From Oxytricha trifallax (Eukaryota > Ciliophora > Spirotrichea > Sporadotrichida > Oxytrichidae), in contig ARYC01017621.1 in the NCBI GenBank assembly GCA_000711775.1, forward strand, positions 1 to 64,000: 64,000 nt of DNA, in the 5' to 3' direction. This document shows positions 1 through 11,291 of the stretch, piece by piece. The translations under genes were made by a program, and so were the position numbers. The notes beneath the pieces were generated by a model that made no database searches, was not told where the DNA came from, and worked only from the letters and a program-made list of their open reading frames with translations. Within the stretch, counting starts at the first letter, position 1. Each line of letters opens with the position of its first letter.

Positions 1-3000
1 CTTTGAATGAAATATCTAAGCAAACTTTAAATGTATATGCAAAAAATGCTATTTAATTTAAGTAAATCTCTATTTTACTCAATAAATTTGGAGTTCATTT
101 GGTCGTTTTTGCAATCGATGAGCCGAAATTCACACAAATATGTATCACAACTTGAAGTTTAAGACTTGTCAAGAGACCTTATGCTAGAATTGTTGATATA
201 AAATCTTTTATGTTACGACTAAGCAGATGAAATTGCAAAGTTGTGTTTCTTTGTCGATCATGTTGCAAACTTCAAATGTTATTCTTTTACTCTCCTTAAG
301 ATTATTTATCGTAAATTCTTCAAAGACAATTTAACTTATTGTCGAATTACATAGCACAGTCATTGAAATTATGAAAAAATGACTTTGAATGAAATATCTA
401 AGCAAACTTTAAATGTATATGCAAAAAATGCTATTTAATTTAAGTAAATCTCTATTTTACTCAATAAATTTGGAGTTCATTTGGTCGTTTTTGCAATCGA
501 TGAGCCAAAATTCACACAAATATGTATCACAACTTGAAGTTTAAGACTTGTCAAGAGACTTTATGCTAGAATTGTCGAAATAAAAACTTTTATGTCACGA
601 CTAAGCAGATGAAATTGCAAAGTTGTTTTTCTTTGTCGATCATGTTGCAAACTTCAAATGTTATTCTTCTACTCTCCTTAAGATTATTTATCGTAAATTC
701 TTCAAAGAGAATTTAACTTATTGTCGATTGTTTATTGCACAGTCATTGAAATCATGAAAAAATGACTTTGAATGGAATATCTAAGCAAACTTTAAATGTA
801 TATGCAAAAAATGCTATTTAATTTAAAGTAAATCTCTATTTTACTCAATAAATTTGGAGTTCATTTGGTCGTTTTTGCAATCGATGAGCCAAAATTCACA
901 CAAATATGTATCACAACTTGAAGTTTAAGACTTGTTAAGAGACCTTATTCTAGAATTGTCGAAATAAAAACTTTTATGTTACGACTAAGCAGATGAAATT
1001 GCAAAATTGTGTTTCTTTGTCGATCATGTTGCAAACTTCAAATGTTATTCTTCTACTCTCCTTAAGATTATTTATCGAAAATTCTTCAAAGATAATTTAA
1101 ATTATTGTCGAATGTACATAGCACAGTCATTGAAATCATGAAAAAATGACTTTGAATGGAATATCTAAGCAAACCTTAAATGTAGATGCAAAAAATGCTA
1201 TTTAATTTAAGTAAATCTCTATTTTACTCAATAAATTTGGAGGTCATTTGGTCGTTTTTGCAATCGATGAGCCGAAATTCACACAAATATGTATCACAAC
1301 TTGAAGTTTAAGACTTGTCAAGAGACCTTATGCTAGAATTGTTGATATAAAATCTTTTATGTTACGACTAAGCAGATGAAATTGCAAAGTTGTGTTTCTT
1401 TGTCGATCATGTTGCAAACTTCAAATGTTATTCTTTTACTCTCCTTAAGATTATTTATCGTAAATTCTTCAAAGACAATTTAACTTATTGTCGAATGTAC
1501 ATAGCACAGTCATTGAAATTATGAAAAAATGACTTTGAATGAAATATCTAAGCAAACTTTAAATGTATATGCAAAAAATGCTATTTAATTTAAGTAAATC
1601 TCTATTTACTCAATAATATGGAGGTCATTTGGTCGTTTTTGCAATCGATGAGCCAAAATTCACACAAATATGCATCACAACTTGAAGTTTAAGGCTTGTT
1701 AAGAAACCTTATGCTTGAATTGTCGGAGTAAAAACTTTTATGTTATGAATAAGCAGATGAAATTGCCAAGTTGAGTTTCTTTTTTGTGCATGTTGCAAAC
1801 ATCAAATGTTATTCTTCTACTCTCCTTTTATAATTTATCGTGAATTCTTCAAAGACAATATAACTTATTGTCGAATCTACATTGTACAGTCATTGAAATC
1901 ATGAAAAATGACTTTGAATGAAATATCTAAGCAAACTTTAAATGTATATGCAAAAAATGCTATTTAATTTAAGTAAATCTCTATTTTACTCAATAAATTT
2001 GGAGTTCATTTGGTCGTTTTTGCAATCGATGAGCCAAAATTCACACAAATATGTATCACAACTTGAAGTTTAAGACTTGTTAAGAGACCTTATTCTAGAA
2101 TTGTCGAAATAAAAACTTTTATGTTACGACTAAGCAGATGAAATTGCAAAATTGTGTTTCTTTGTCGATCATGTTGCAAACATCAAATGTTATTCTTTTT
2201 TTACTCTCCTTTAGATTATTTTTTGTGAATTTTTCAAAGGAAATATTAGTTAATCTCAAATCTACATGGCACAGTCTTTAGATTCATTACAAAATGACTT
2301 TGAATGAAATATCTAAGCAAACTAAAAATATAGATGCAAAAATGCAATTTAATATAAGTAAATCTCAATTTTACTCAATAAATTTGGAGGTCATTTGGTC
2401 GTTTCTGCAATCGATGAGCCAAAATTCACACAAATATGTATCACAACTTGAAGTTTAAGACTTGTCAAGAGACCTTATGCTAGAATTGTCGAAATAAAAA
2501 CTTTTATGTCACGACTAAGCAGATGAAATTGCAAAGTTGTGTTTCTTTGTCGATCATGTTGCAAACTTCAAATGTTATTCTTCTACTCTCCTTAAGATTA
2601 TTTATCGTAAATTCTTCAAAGACAATTTAACTTATTGTCGAATGTACATAGCACAGTCATTGAAATCATGAAAAAATGACTTTGAATGAAATATCTAAGC
2701 AAACTTTAAATGTATATGCAAAAAATGCTATTTAATTTAAGTAAATCTCAATTTTACTCAATAAATTTGGAGGTCATTTGGTCGTTTCTGCAATCGATGA
2801 GCCAAAATTCACACAAATATGTATCACAACTTGAAGTTTAAGACTTGTCAAGAGACCTTATGCTAGAATTGTCGAAATAAAAACTTTTATGTCACGACTA
2901 CGATGAAATTGCAAAATTGTGTTTCTTTGTCGATCATGTTGCAAACTTCAAATGTTATTCTTCTACTCTCATTAAAATTATTTATCGTAAATTCTTCAAA

Positions 3001-5762
3001 GACAATTTAACTTATTGTCGAATGTACATAGCACAGTCATTGAAATCATGAAAAAATGACTTTGAATGAAATATCTAAGCAAACTTTAAATGTATATGCA
3101 AAAAATGCTATTTAATTTAAGTAAATCTCTATTTTACTCAATAAATTTGGAGTTCATTTGGTCGTTTTTGCAATCGATGAGCCAAAATTCACACAAATAT
3201 GTATCACAACTTGAAGTTTAAGACTTGTTAAGAGACCTTATTCTAGAATTGTCGAAATAAAAACTTTTATGTTACGACTAAGCAGATGAAATTGCAAAAT
3301 TGTGTTTCTTTGTCGATCATGTTGCAAACTTCAAATGTTATTCTTCTACTCTCATTAAAATTATTTATCGTAAATTCTTCAAAGACAATTTAACTTATTG
3401 TCGAATGTACATAGCACAGTCATTGAATTCATGAAAAAATGACTTTGAATGAAATATCTAAGCAAACTTTAAATGTATATGCAAAAAATGCTATTTAATT
3501 TAAGTAAATCTCTATTTTACTCAATAAATTTGGAGGTCAATTGGTCGTTTTTGCAATCGATGAGCCAAAATTCACACAAATATGTATCACAACTTGAAGT
3601 TTAAGACTTGATAAGAAACATTATGCTAGAATTGTCAAAATAAAAACTTTTATGTTACGACTAAGCAGATGAAATTGCAAAATTGTGTTTCTTTGTCGAT
3701 CATGTTGCAAACTTCAAATGTTATTCTTCTACTCTCATTAAAATTATTTATCGTAAATTCTTCAAAGACAATTTAACTTATTGTCGAATGTACATAGCAC
3801 AGTCATTGAATTCATGAAAAAATGACTTTGAATGAAATATCTAAGCAAACTTTAAATGTATATGCAAAAAATGCTATTTAATTTAAGTAAATCTCTATTT
3901 ACTCAATAAATTTGGAGGTCATTTGGTCGTTTCTGCAATCGATGAGCCAAAATACACACAAATATGTATCACAACTTGAAGTTTAAGACTTGTCAAGAGA
4001 CCTTATGCTAGAATTGTCGAAATAAAAACTTTTATGTTACAACTAAGCAGATGAAATTGCAAAATTGTGTTTCTTTGTCGATCATGTTGCAAACTTCAAA
4101 TGTTATTCTTCTACTCTCCTTAAGATTATTTATCGAAAATTCTTCAAAGACAATTTAAATTATTGTCGAATCTACATAGCACAGTCATTGAAATCATGAA
4201 AAAATGACTTTGAATGGAATATCTAAGCAAACCTTAAATGTAGATGCAAAAAATGCTATTTAATTTAAGTAAATCTCTATTTTACTCAATAAATTTGGAG
4301 GTCATTTGGTCGTTTTTGCAATCGATGAGCCAAAATTCACACAAATATGCATCACAACTTGAAGTTTAAGGCTTGTTAAGAAACCTTATGCTTGAATTGT
4401 CGAAATAAAAACTTTTATGTTTTAACTAAGCAGATGAAATTGCAAATTTGCGTTTCTTTGTCGATCATGTTGCAAACTTCAAATGTTATTCTTCTACTCT
4501 CCTTTATATAATTTATCGTGAATTCTTCAAAGACAATATAACTTATTGTCGAATCTACATTGTACAGTCATTGAAATCATGAAAAATGACTTTGAATGGA
4601 ATATCTAAGCAAACTTTAAATGTATATGCAAAAAATGCTATTTAATTTAAGTAAATCTCTATTTTACTCAATAAATTTGGAGTTCATTTGGTCGTTTTTG
4701 CAATCGATGAGCCAAAATTCACACAAATATGTATCACAACTTGAAGTTTAAGACTTGTTAAGAGACCTTATTCTAGAATTGTCGAAATAAAAACTTTTAT
4801 GTTTAATAAGCAGATGAAATTGCAAAATTGTGTTTCTTTGTCGATCATGTTGCAAACTTCAAATGTTATTCTTCTACTCTCATTAAAATTATTTATCGTA
4901 AATTCTTCAAAGACAATTTAACTTATTGTCGAATGTACATAGCACAGTCATTGAATTCATGAAAAAATGACTTTGAATGAAATATCTAAGCAAACTTTAA
5001 ATGTATATGCAAAAAATGCTATTTAATTTAAGTAAATCTCTATTTACTCAATAATTGAAGTCATTGGTCGTTTTTGCAATCGATGAGCCAAAATTCACAC
5101 AAATATGTATCACAACTTGAAGTTTAAGACTTGACAAGAAACATTATGCTAGAATTGTCAAAATAAAATCTTTTATGTTACGACTAAGCAGATGAAATTG
5201 CAAAATTGTGTTTCTTTGTCGATCATGTTGCAAACTTCAAATGTTATTCTTCTACTCTCATTAAAATTATTTATCGTAAATTCTTCAAAGACAATTTAAC
5301 TTATTGTCGAATGTAAATAGCACAGTCATTGAAATCATGAAAAAATGACTTTGAATGAAATATCTAAGCAAACTTTAAATGTATATGCAAAAAATGCTAT
5401 TTAATTTAAGTAAATCTCTATTTTACTCAATAAATTGGAGTTCATTTGGTCGTTTTTGCAATCGATGAGCCAAAATTCACACAAATATGTATCACAACTT
5501 GAAGTTTAAGACTTGTCAAGAGACCTTATGCTAGAATTGTCGAAATAAAAACTTTTATGTCACAACTAAGCAGATGAAATTGCAAAGTTGCGTTTCTTTG
5601 TCGATCATGTTGCAAACTTCAAATGTTATTCTTCTACTCTCCTTAAGATAATTTATCGTAAATTCTTCAAAGACAATATAACTTATTGTCGAATCTACAT
5701 TGCACAGTCATTGAAATCATGAAAAATGACTTTGAATGGAATATCTAAGCAAACTTTAAATT
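1..5762. repeat. ~382 bp satellite, 15 units plus a partial unit
   Basis: Head-to-tail tandem array. The anchor CTTTGAATGAAATATCTAAG (or GGAATATC variant) recurs at 1, 383, 765, 1150, 1533, 1912, 2298, 2680, 3060, 3443, 3825, 4208, 4590, 4971, 5349 and 5730, spacing 378-386, mean 381.9 bp. Units differ by a few percent plus small indels. The array already runs at base 1, so it continues leftwards; it ends at about 5762, where the last unit breaks off after some 30 bases. The unit length matches the ~380 bp tandem repeat known from Oxytricha germline DNA, which is removed from the macronucleus. No ORF is maintained across units. Confidence 0.97.
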
Positions 5763-6060
5763 TTGATGCTTCAAATTCCATTTGAATACTTATTTTCTCA
5801 TGTATTGCTTTTCAAAAGTAAATTGTTTTTTTGTCTTATTCAAGAATCATACTGTTAATAGTGTTTTCATTAATATTAATTTTTTTTTCTGAGGTTCTTA
5901 ATCTTTATCAAAAAGAATAGCTTTCTTATATATTTCAAAATTCTTTTTTATTTTTTCTGATATTTTTTAAATAAAATGATATATTTAAAATAATTGAATA
6001 AAAATATATTTAATTGAAAAAGGCCTATCAGAATCTTTTATAATTTCATATATTGAAAGC
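5763..6060. other. AT-rich satellite border
   Basis: About 300 bp of very AT-rich sequence between the satellite and the first ORF. I see no gene, hairpin or repeat here; the change from satellite to unique sequence at 5762 is abrupt. Confidence 0.6.
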
Positions 6061-6087
6061 TACAAAATTAATCCATATTTATTTTAC

Positions 6088-6345
6088 ATGGTTGCACCCG
6101 ATAGAGACTACATTCTCAGCAGCGGTGGAACTGGTAAGAGTTTTCACCAAACCCTCTTTAATTGTCTAAAGGAAGCAGATCTCTGCAAGCTCTGCGGGAA
6201 GTACTACTGTCGCAAGATAAGCAGAAATGCCACTAGCATTAGAGGGCTCTTAACTCGTAAGCATCTCGGTTTGGAAAGAAGTGAAATGGAGAGCGAAGTG
6301 GTTATTCGGAGTTTTTCTCCTCACGACTGCCACATCACGGATTGA
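6088..6345 (+). CDS. Short ORF with degenerate BED-type zinc finger
   Basis: 85 codons from ATG to TGA, the only ciliate stop, with base composition clearly richer in G+C than the AT-rich DNA on both sides, which argues for coding. Residues about 33-62 read CKLCGKYYCRK...NATSIRGLLTRKH: this has the CxxC pair, the N-[TS]-S-like turn and the final RKH of a BED finger, but the first of the two histidines is leucine, so zinc binding would be impaired. BED fingers occur in hAT-type transposases and chromatin proteins. The ORF is too short for either, so it may be one macronuclear-destined segment or a transposon remnant. The frame is open upstream of the ATG (at least PYLFY), so the start is uncertain. 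Confidence 0.5.
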   Translation: MVAPDRDYILSSGGTGKSFHQTLFNCLKEADLCKLCGKYYCRKISRNATSIRGLLTRKHLGLERSEMESEVVIRSFSPHDCHITD

Positions 6346-7251
6346 CAAATCAACTAACGCAGATACGTCTACGGCACAACCAAGATTGATGGCTTGATTT
6401 TAGTATAAACAGTGATATGCTAAAATTAATTTGAGATTACTCATTAACTAAACTAGGGGTGCAACTTTTAAGTCTGAAAATGCAATGAAAAGGATTCAGG
6501 AAGTCGCAGAGAGGGGAACAGGAAGTCAATATTGGATGCTGATGATCGTAGAATAAATAAAAAAAGAGTAGTCTGGGAATTAAAACATTAAAAGAACTTG
6601 ACACTTTTTTGAAGTAATTAGAAAATCTAAGCTAGACACATATTTGAAGAAAGGGGGAGAGAGAGAAATTGTTAGGTTTATTACTGCTTAAAAAAGGTTC
6701 AATTAACTAAAGCAACTTTCATAATTTTGCTTGATTAGAGTTCATGTTAAAAATTGATGCATTTACTCAAAACTATTGGACTACTTGAAGTCGCTTTAAC
6801 ACTTTCAAAATTAATGACTATAGCTTGTTTCTTTTATTGAATTAAAGCTATCGAAAGCACGATCAAGCAACATAATATAGGCTTGATAAATCTAAATCAG
6901 ATTGCTTACTCAAAGGTTCCAAAATTTTAAATATTTATTTTTAATATTCATATTAAATATTCATTTTCAATGTTCATTTTAAATATTTATTTTAATACTC
7001 ATTTTAATAGTCATTTGAAATATTTAACTTATTTTTAGTAAATAAATTTATTGTATATTGCTAGAATACAAATAAATTGGGAAAATAGAAGGAAAAATTA
7101 AAAATAAAATTAATCAAAGATAACCTTTTTCGTTGATAACTCTCTCCAACATATTTCTAGATAAATCCAAATCCCATTATATCAATAGATTGACTGCAAT
7201 AAAAGATGCATTGAATTGAATGAAGACTCTAATAAGATATAGATCGACATG
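6346..7251. other. AT-rich spacer, no gene seen
   Basis: About 900 bp. A somewhat purine-rich stretch lies at 6480-6670 (poly-GA near 6655-6668), and repeated ATTTT/ATTCATTTT words at 6930-7030. I find no convincing coding frame. Confidence 0.5.
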
Positions 7252-7300
7252 TGCAAAGAGTCAAGCTCGTAGTTTCTTAAATTTGGCTGCTCTTTAGACT
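7252..7300 (+). repeat. 49 bp inverted-repeat partner of 17354-17402
   Basis: The 49 bases starting TGCAAAGAGTCAAGCTCGTA and ending TGCTCTTTAGACT are the exact reverse complement of 17354-17402, with 49 of 49 positions identical. Similarity stops sharply on both sides. The block directly abuts the foldback element beginning at 7302. Confidence 0.95.
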
Positions 7301-7301
7301 T

Positions 7302-7718
7302 TTAAATTATCTCCTTTCAATATAGTTATCAAAAATAGTTTAAATTTTTTTTTACTTTTTTTAAAAATATATTTCGTTCAATAAAAAGAATTGTTATTTC
7401 TTTGATTAATTTTATAATAAAATCAAAAATGTTTTCCCAATCAGATGATCGTATTTTACAAAATAATCTAGATTAAAATTTTTAGAATTTTAAATGCTTT
7501 TATAGATTCAATTTTAATAACAATTTCAGTTTAATAACTAAAAAGTTATTACGAAAGACTATAAAATAGATTTTTATTAAATACAATCATCTGATTGTTT
7601 ATTATAAAATTTATCAAAGAAATAACAATTCTTTTTATTAAATGAAATATATTTTTTAAATAAAGTAAAAATTATTTTAAACAATTTTTAAAAAATATAT
7701 TGAATGGAGATAATTTAA
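7302..7718. repeat. Foldback (imperfect palindrome), ~417 bp
   Basis: The two ends read TTAAATTATCTCC and GGAGATAATTTAA, and the inner arms pair through the ATTGTTATTTCTTTGAT block on the left (7393-7409) and ATCAAAGAAATAACAAT on the right, with the ATCATCTGATTG region near the loop. The arms are imperfect, with several mismatches and small indels. There is no coding capacity, so it looks like a MITE or a decayed foldback transposon. No clear target duplication is visible. Confidence 0.75.
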
Positions 7719-7946
7719 TAGGGAAAAAAAATTTTAATGAATTTCATTCATAATTATCAATAAATAAATTTTTAACAATTATTATTAATACTTAGAAAAA
7801 ATATGTTTAAATTAAAATAAAATATATTATACTTGAAATATCGAATTTCGAAGAAAAAAATGTCAAAACTTAAAAACAAAGTCATATTAAGCATTATTTT
7901 AAAATTAAAAAAATTAAAAATTTTATAAAATTCATTATATATTTTA

Positions 7947-8205
7947 GGGTCATGTAGTCGAGATGTCGTAGGGGGTGGGGTAGGGGGTCTCGGTAGACCG
8001 GGAGGTGGGGTAAAGGATAGGATAGTGAGTGGGGTAGTTGGTGGGGTAAAGGGTGAGGTAGTGGGTGGGGTAGGGGTCTCGATAAGACTGGAGGTGGGTA
8101 AAGGTAGGATTGGGTGGGGAGTTGTTGGGGTAGGGGTGGGGTAGTGTGGGGAAATGGGGGAGGTATGTCTGGTAGGGTCAAGAGACCGGGATGGTAGGTG
8201 GCTCG
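7947..8205 (+). repeat. G-rich degenerate minisatellite
   Basis: A strongly strand-asymmetric block in AT-rich surroundings: runs of GGGGTAG, GGGGTAAAGG and GTGGGG with about three degenerate copies of GGTCTCGGTAGACCGGGAGG. Many G3-G5 tracts are separated by 1-4 bases, so the plus strand could form G-quadruplexes. The long proline-rich minus-strand frames here are just the complement of this repeat and should not be annotated as genes. Confidence 0.85.
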
Positions 8206-10155
8206 GTCGTAACATATATACAAATAAATATATAAAAAATAATTATATATAATATATATATTATATAGAAAATGATGACAGTTAATCATTTGCGTTGGTA
8301 ATTTGATTGAATAATTTTACTTGTCTCTGTAAGATTTTTTGATTAAGTTTGATTTAATACCAGAGTAAAATTTTAATTTAGCATCGATTTTACACAGATT
8401 CTTATAGTTTCTGTTTCTTTTTATACATATCAAAGCTTAATGATAAATATAAAAAAGAGAAGTTATACATGATCTTAAATGCTTACTTACCTTTCAATGC
8501 TTATCAATAGACTCTCGTTTGAATGTAACTTACTAGTTTTAATTAGAAAAGATTCTGATGAAATAAGTTAAAATATTTTAGGTATTCTTTCTTTTTATTT
8601 TCACATTCCAATAAGTATTTGAACCTCTTTTTTTAAAGAGAATTGAGTATTTACAGTAATTGCATCTGATTAAAGAATTTATTGATGACTCAAGGAAACA
8701 TATGGAAGATTTTCTCTAAGAATCTCCAATTTTTTCAAATAATTAAAATTAATTTAAAATATTTTTAAGTTTTTAATTATTAAATCTAAACTTCATATTA
8801 CTATAATCTTCAAGAGTCTTTGTCTTAAACAGTGTCTATTTAGGATTTAGAATATCGTCATTTTATATCAACATTTTTTACTCAATATTTTCAAATAAAT
8901 TTGTCGATATCTAAAAGGAATTACGATAATTTCTAATAGAATTAGAACATTATTCTATCTTAAATTAAAATATTATTTTTACCTCTAAGTTAAATTAAGG
9001 AATCCTAATAAGGCACCCTAAAAATCCTAACAGATATATGACTATATCTTTAAGGATATTTTTAAGTTTAATAAGAAATAAAATATTTTATTAGAGAAGT
9101 TAAAATTTAATTATTTTTAAAAATGACTTATATATGCTTTAAAACATAAAAAAAATCCTCGATAGACACTGTTTTAAACAATGACTCTCGAAGATAAAAA
9201 ACTTAAATCAAAATATAATCTAGCTTTAAAGCTATAATAATTACAATATCTCATTAAACTATTAACACTATATGTTAAAGCAGCTGCAGCAAAAGTGTGT
9301 CTGGATGCATTTATTATTGTTGTATAGTCGGCAGAAATTGAAATACAATTAAAGAAAAATCTAGATATTTTTAGTTTAGACAAGCACTAGCTATTTAATT
9401 AAGCTGAAATCTACTCAAAGTCTTGAAATCTTTTGTTGTAAATCTTAGCTTCAACAGAAGAGAATAAACATTTTTCTAGATTTACTAACTTTAGAAATTG
9501 AACAATTAGGATTTCATTTTTGCTTTTAATAAAGTATAGAAAGTATCTTAATTCGGCAACTGAGGTCTAATAAAAAATCAAAAACTATTTTATGTTGAAT
9601 CTTGCAACTCAATTTTATATAATTATTTACTATATTTAATCATTTGGTTAAGAATAATAATTTCAAAATTGAGCTTGACTAAATAAATTTACCTTAAATA
9701 GTTATTTTGCTTATATGTATAGAAGAGTATTATTGCTGAACTTTCTATTGTTATTATCCTTAGTTTCAAATTGCCAATTTTAAAAAAAAAAGTTTATCTG
9801 GATTTATCGGGACAAATCATTTGTAGTCATTTATACAAATGTATATTTTTTAAAAATGATTTATATATAAAAATCAAAGACCCCATTTTCTATTTCTTCA
9901 CTATTAATATATTATGAATTATACTCAAAGAATAACTGCATCTTTTATGAATTAAAAAGCTTAAATTACATATGAGTATATTTTTATCTCACTCACGATA
10001 TCTAAGATTTGGGAGGGAAGGTTTCCTCCACTCGTGATAGTTTCCTGCACTTTTTTTATATGTAAATTTCATAAATTAAACAATAAAATTGTTATTACAA
10101 CCCATAAATTTCAAGATATTTTTATATAATATACGAACTTCATGAAAATATTATT
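8206..10155. other. AT-rich spacer with a weak inverted repeat
   Basis: No gene found. An imperfect inverted repeat pairs 8806-8843 (ATCTTCAAGAGTCTTTGTCT...) with 9158-9196 (complement of ...ACTCTCGAAGAT), about 85 percent over 38 bp, which might mark a ~390 bp foldback remnant. The rest is simple AT-rich sequence. Confidence 0.5.
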
Positions 10156-11291
10156 GTTCTGACAGAGAACCCCCTCCCCCCAAAACTTTTATTTGAATTT
10201 TTATTGCATCAACCAACTTCTTATTTATGAAAAACTCGATTATAAATTAAATATATAACCTCATAGTTGGATTTAATATAATGTCTATATAATCACATCA
10301 TTTGCAAGCAAACCTATTTTTATATATAAATATGATAATCTATTTTTCTTTTCTAAATTTTATAAAAAATCCTTATTTTTCAATTTAATTTAAAATTTAA
10401 TGCGAGCGTCCGTTTGTCAGTCAATCCGTCCGTCTGTCTATCAATCTTTAAGTACATGTTCCCATAGGAAAATATCTTAAAATTAATTAAATCTTACTGT
10501 CGTTAAATTTATCTTTTTCATTTGCCTAAGCTAGAATATTATTTTACATTTTTATAATTTCTTAATTCTAATACATTTGACACAAAACAAAAAAATAATA
10601 ATATCATAAAGATTTTAATTTTTTTAAATTTTATTTCTATTTATAACTCTGGGTATGATTATTTAAAAAAATATAAACAATATAATAATTTTAAATTTAA
10701 TTCTATTTTTTTGAAAAAAACTAATAATCCAATAAGCAAATTTACAAATTTCACTGTGGAAATGATAAAATATTAACTAATTTTCATGCCCAGAGTTATA
10801 AATAGAAATAAAATTTAAAAAAATTAAAATCTTTATGATATTATTATTTTTTTGTTTTGTGTCAAATGTATTAGAATTAAGAAATTATAAAAATGTAAAA
10901 TAATATTCTAGCTTAGGCAAATGAAAAAGATAAATTTAACGACAGTAAGATTTAATTAATTTTAAGATATTTTCCTATGGGAACATGTACTTAAAGATTG
11001 ATAGACAGACGGACGGATTGACAGACAAACGGACGCTCGCATTAAATTTTAAATTAAATTGAAAAATAAGGATTTTTTATAAAATTTAGAAAAGAAAAAT
11101 AGATTATCATATTTATATATAAAAACAGGTTAGTACGTAAATTAACACTAACTAAAATAAGTTGCCATTAAATATTTATTTTTATCAAGCTATAAAATTT
11201 TAAGTAAAAATATTTATATAAATAGCAGGAGATTTAAATATGCTAAAAAAATTCATATAAAAGCGTTGAGGGAGGGGGTCTCTATCAGAAC
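10156..11291. mobile_element. Large palindromic element with C-rich ends
   Basis: The core is an almost perfect inverted repeat: left arm 10311-10658 and right arm 10784-11131, both 348 bp, separated by 125 bp. Each arm carries a short-period stretch with CCGTC/TGTCTATC words (10405-10445). Outside the core, 10156-10190 (GTTCTGACAGAGAACCCCCT...) recurs in inverted orientation at 11259-11291, so the whole unit is about 1136 bp with 33-35 bp termini containing a C5TC6-like run. The sequence between outer termini and core is not symmetric. No ORF of note and no obvious target duplication were seen. It resembles a non-autonomous foldback transposon. Confidence 0.85.

Noticed and set aside
1..5762. 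CRISPR-like array
   Set aside because: Unit of ~382 bp with no separate repeat and spacer parts; a eukaryotic satellite.
7262..7280. AAGCTCGTAGTT inside the 49 bp repeat, as in conserved 18S rRNA
   Set aside because: Only 12 bases match the rRNA word; the neighbouring bases do not fit, so I do not call an rRNA fragment.
7772..8289. Two overlapping proline-rich minus-strand frames
   Set aside because: They are the complement of the G-rich minisatellite; the composition explains them completely.
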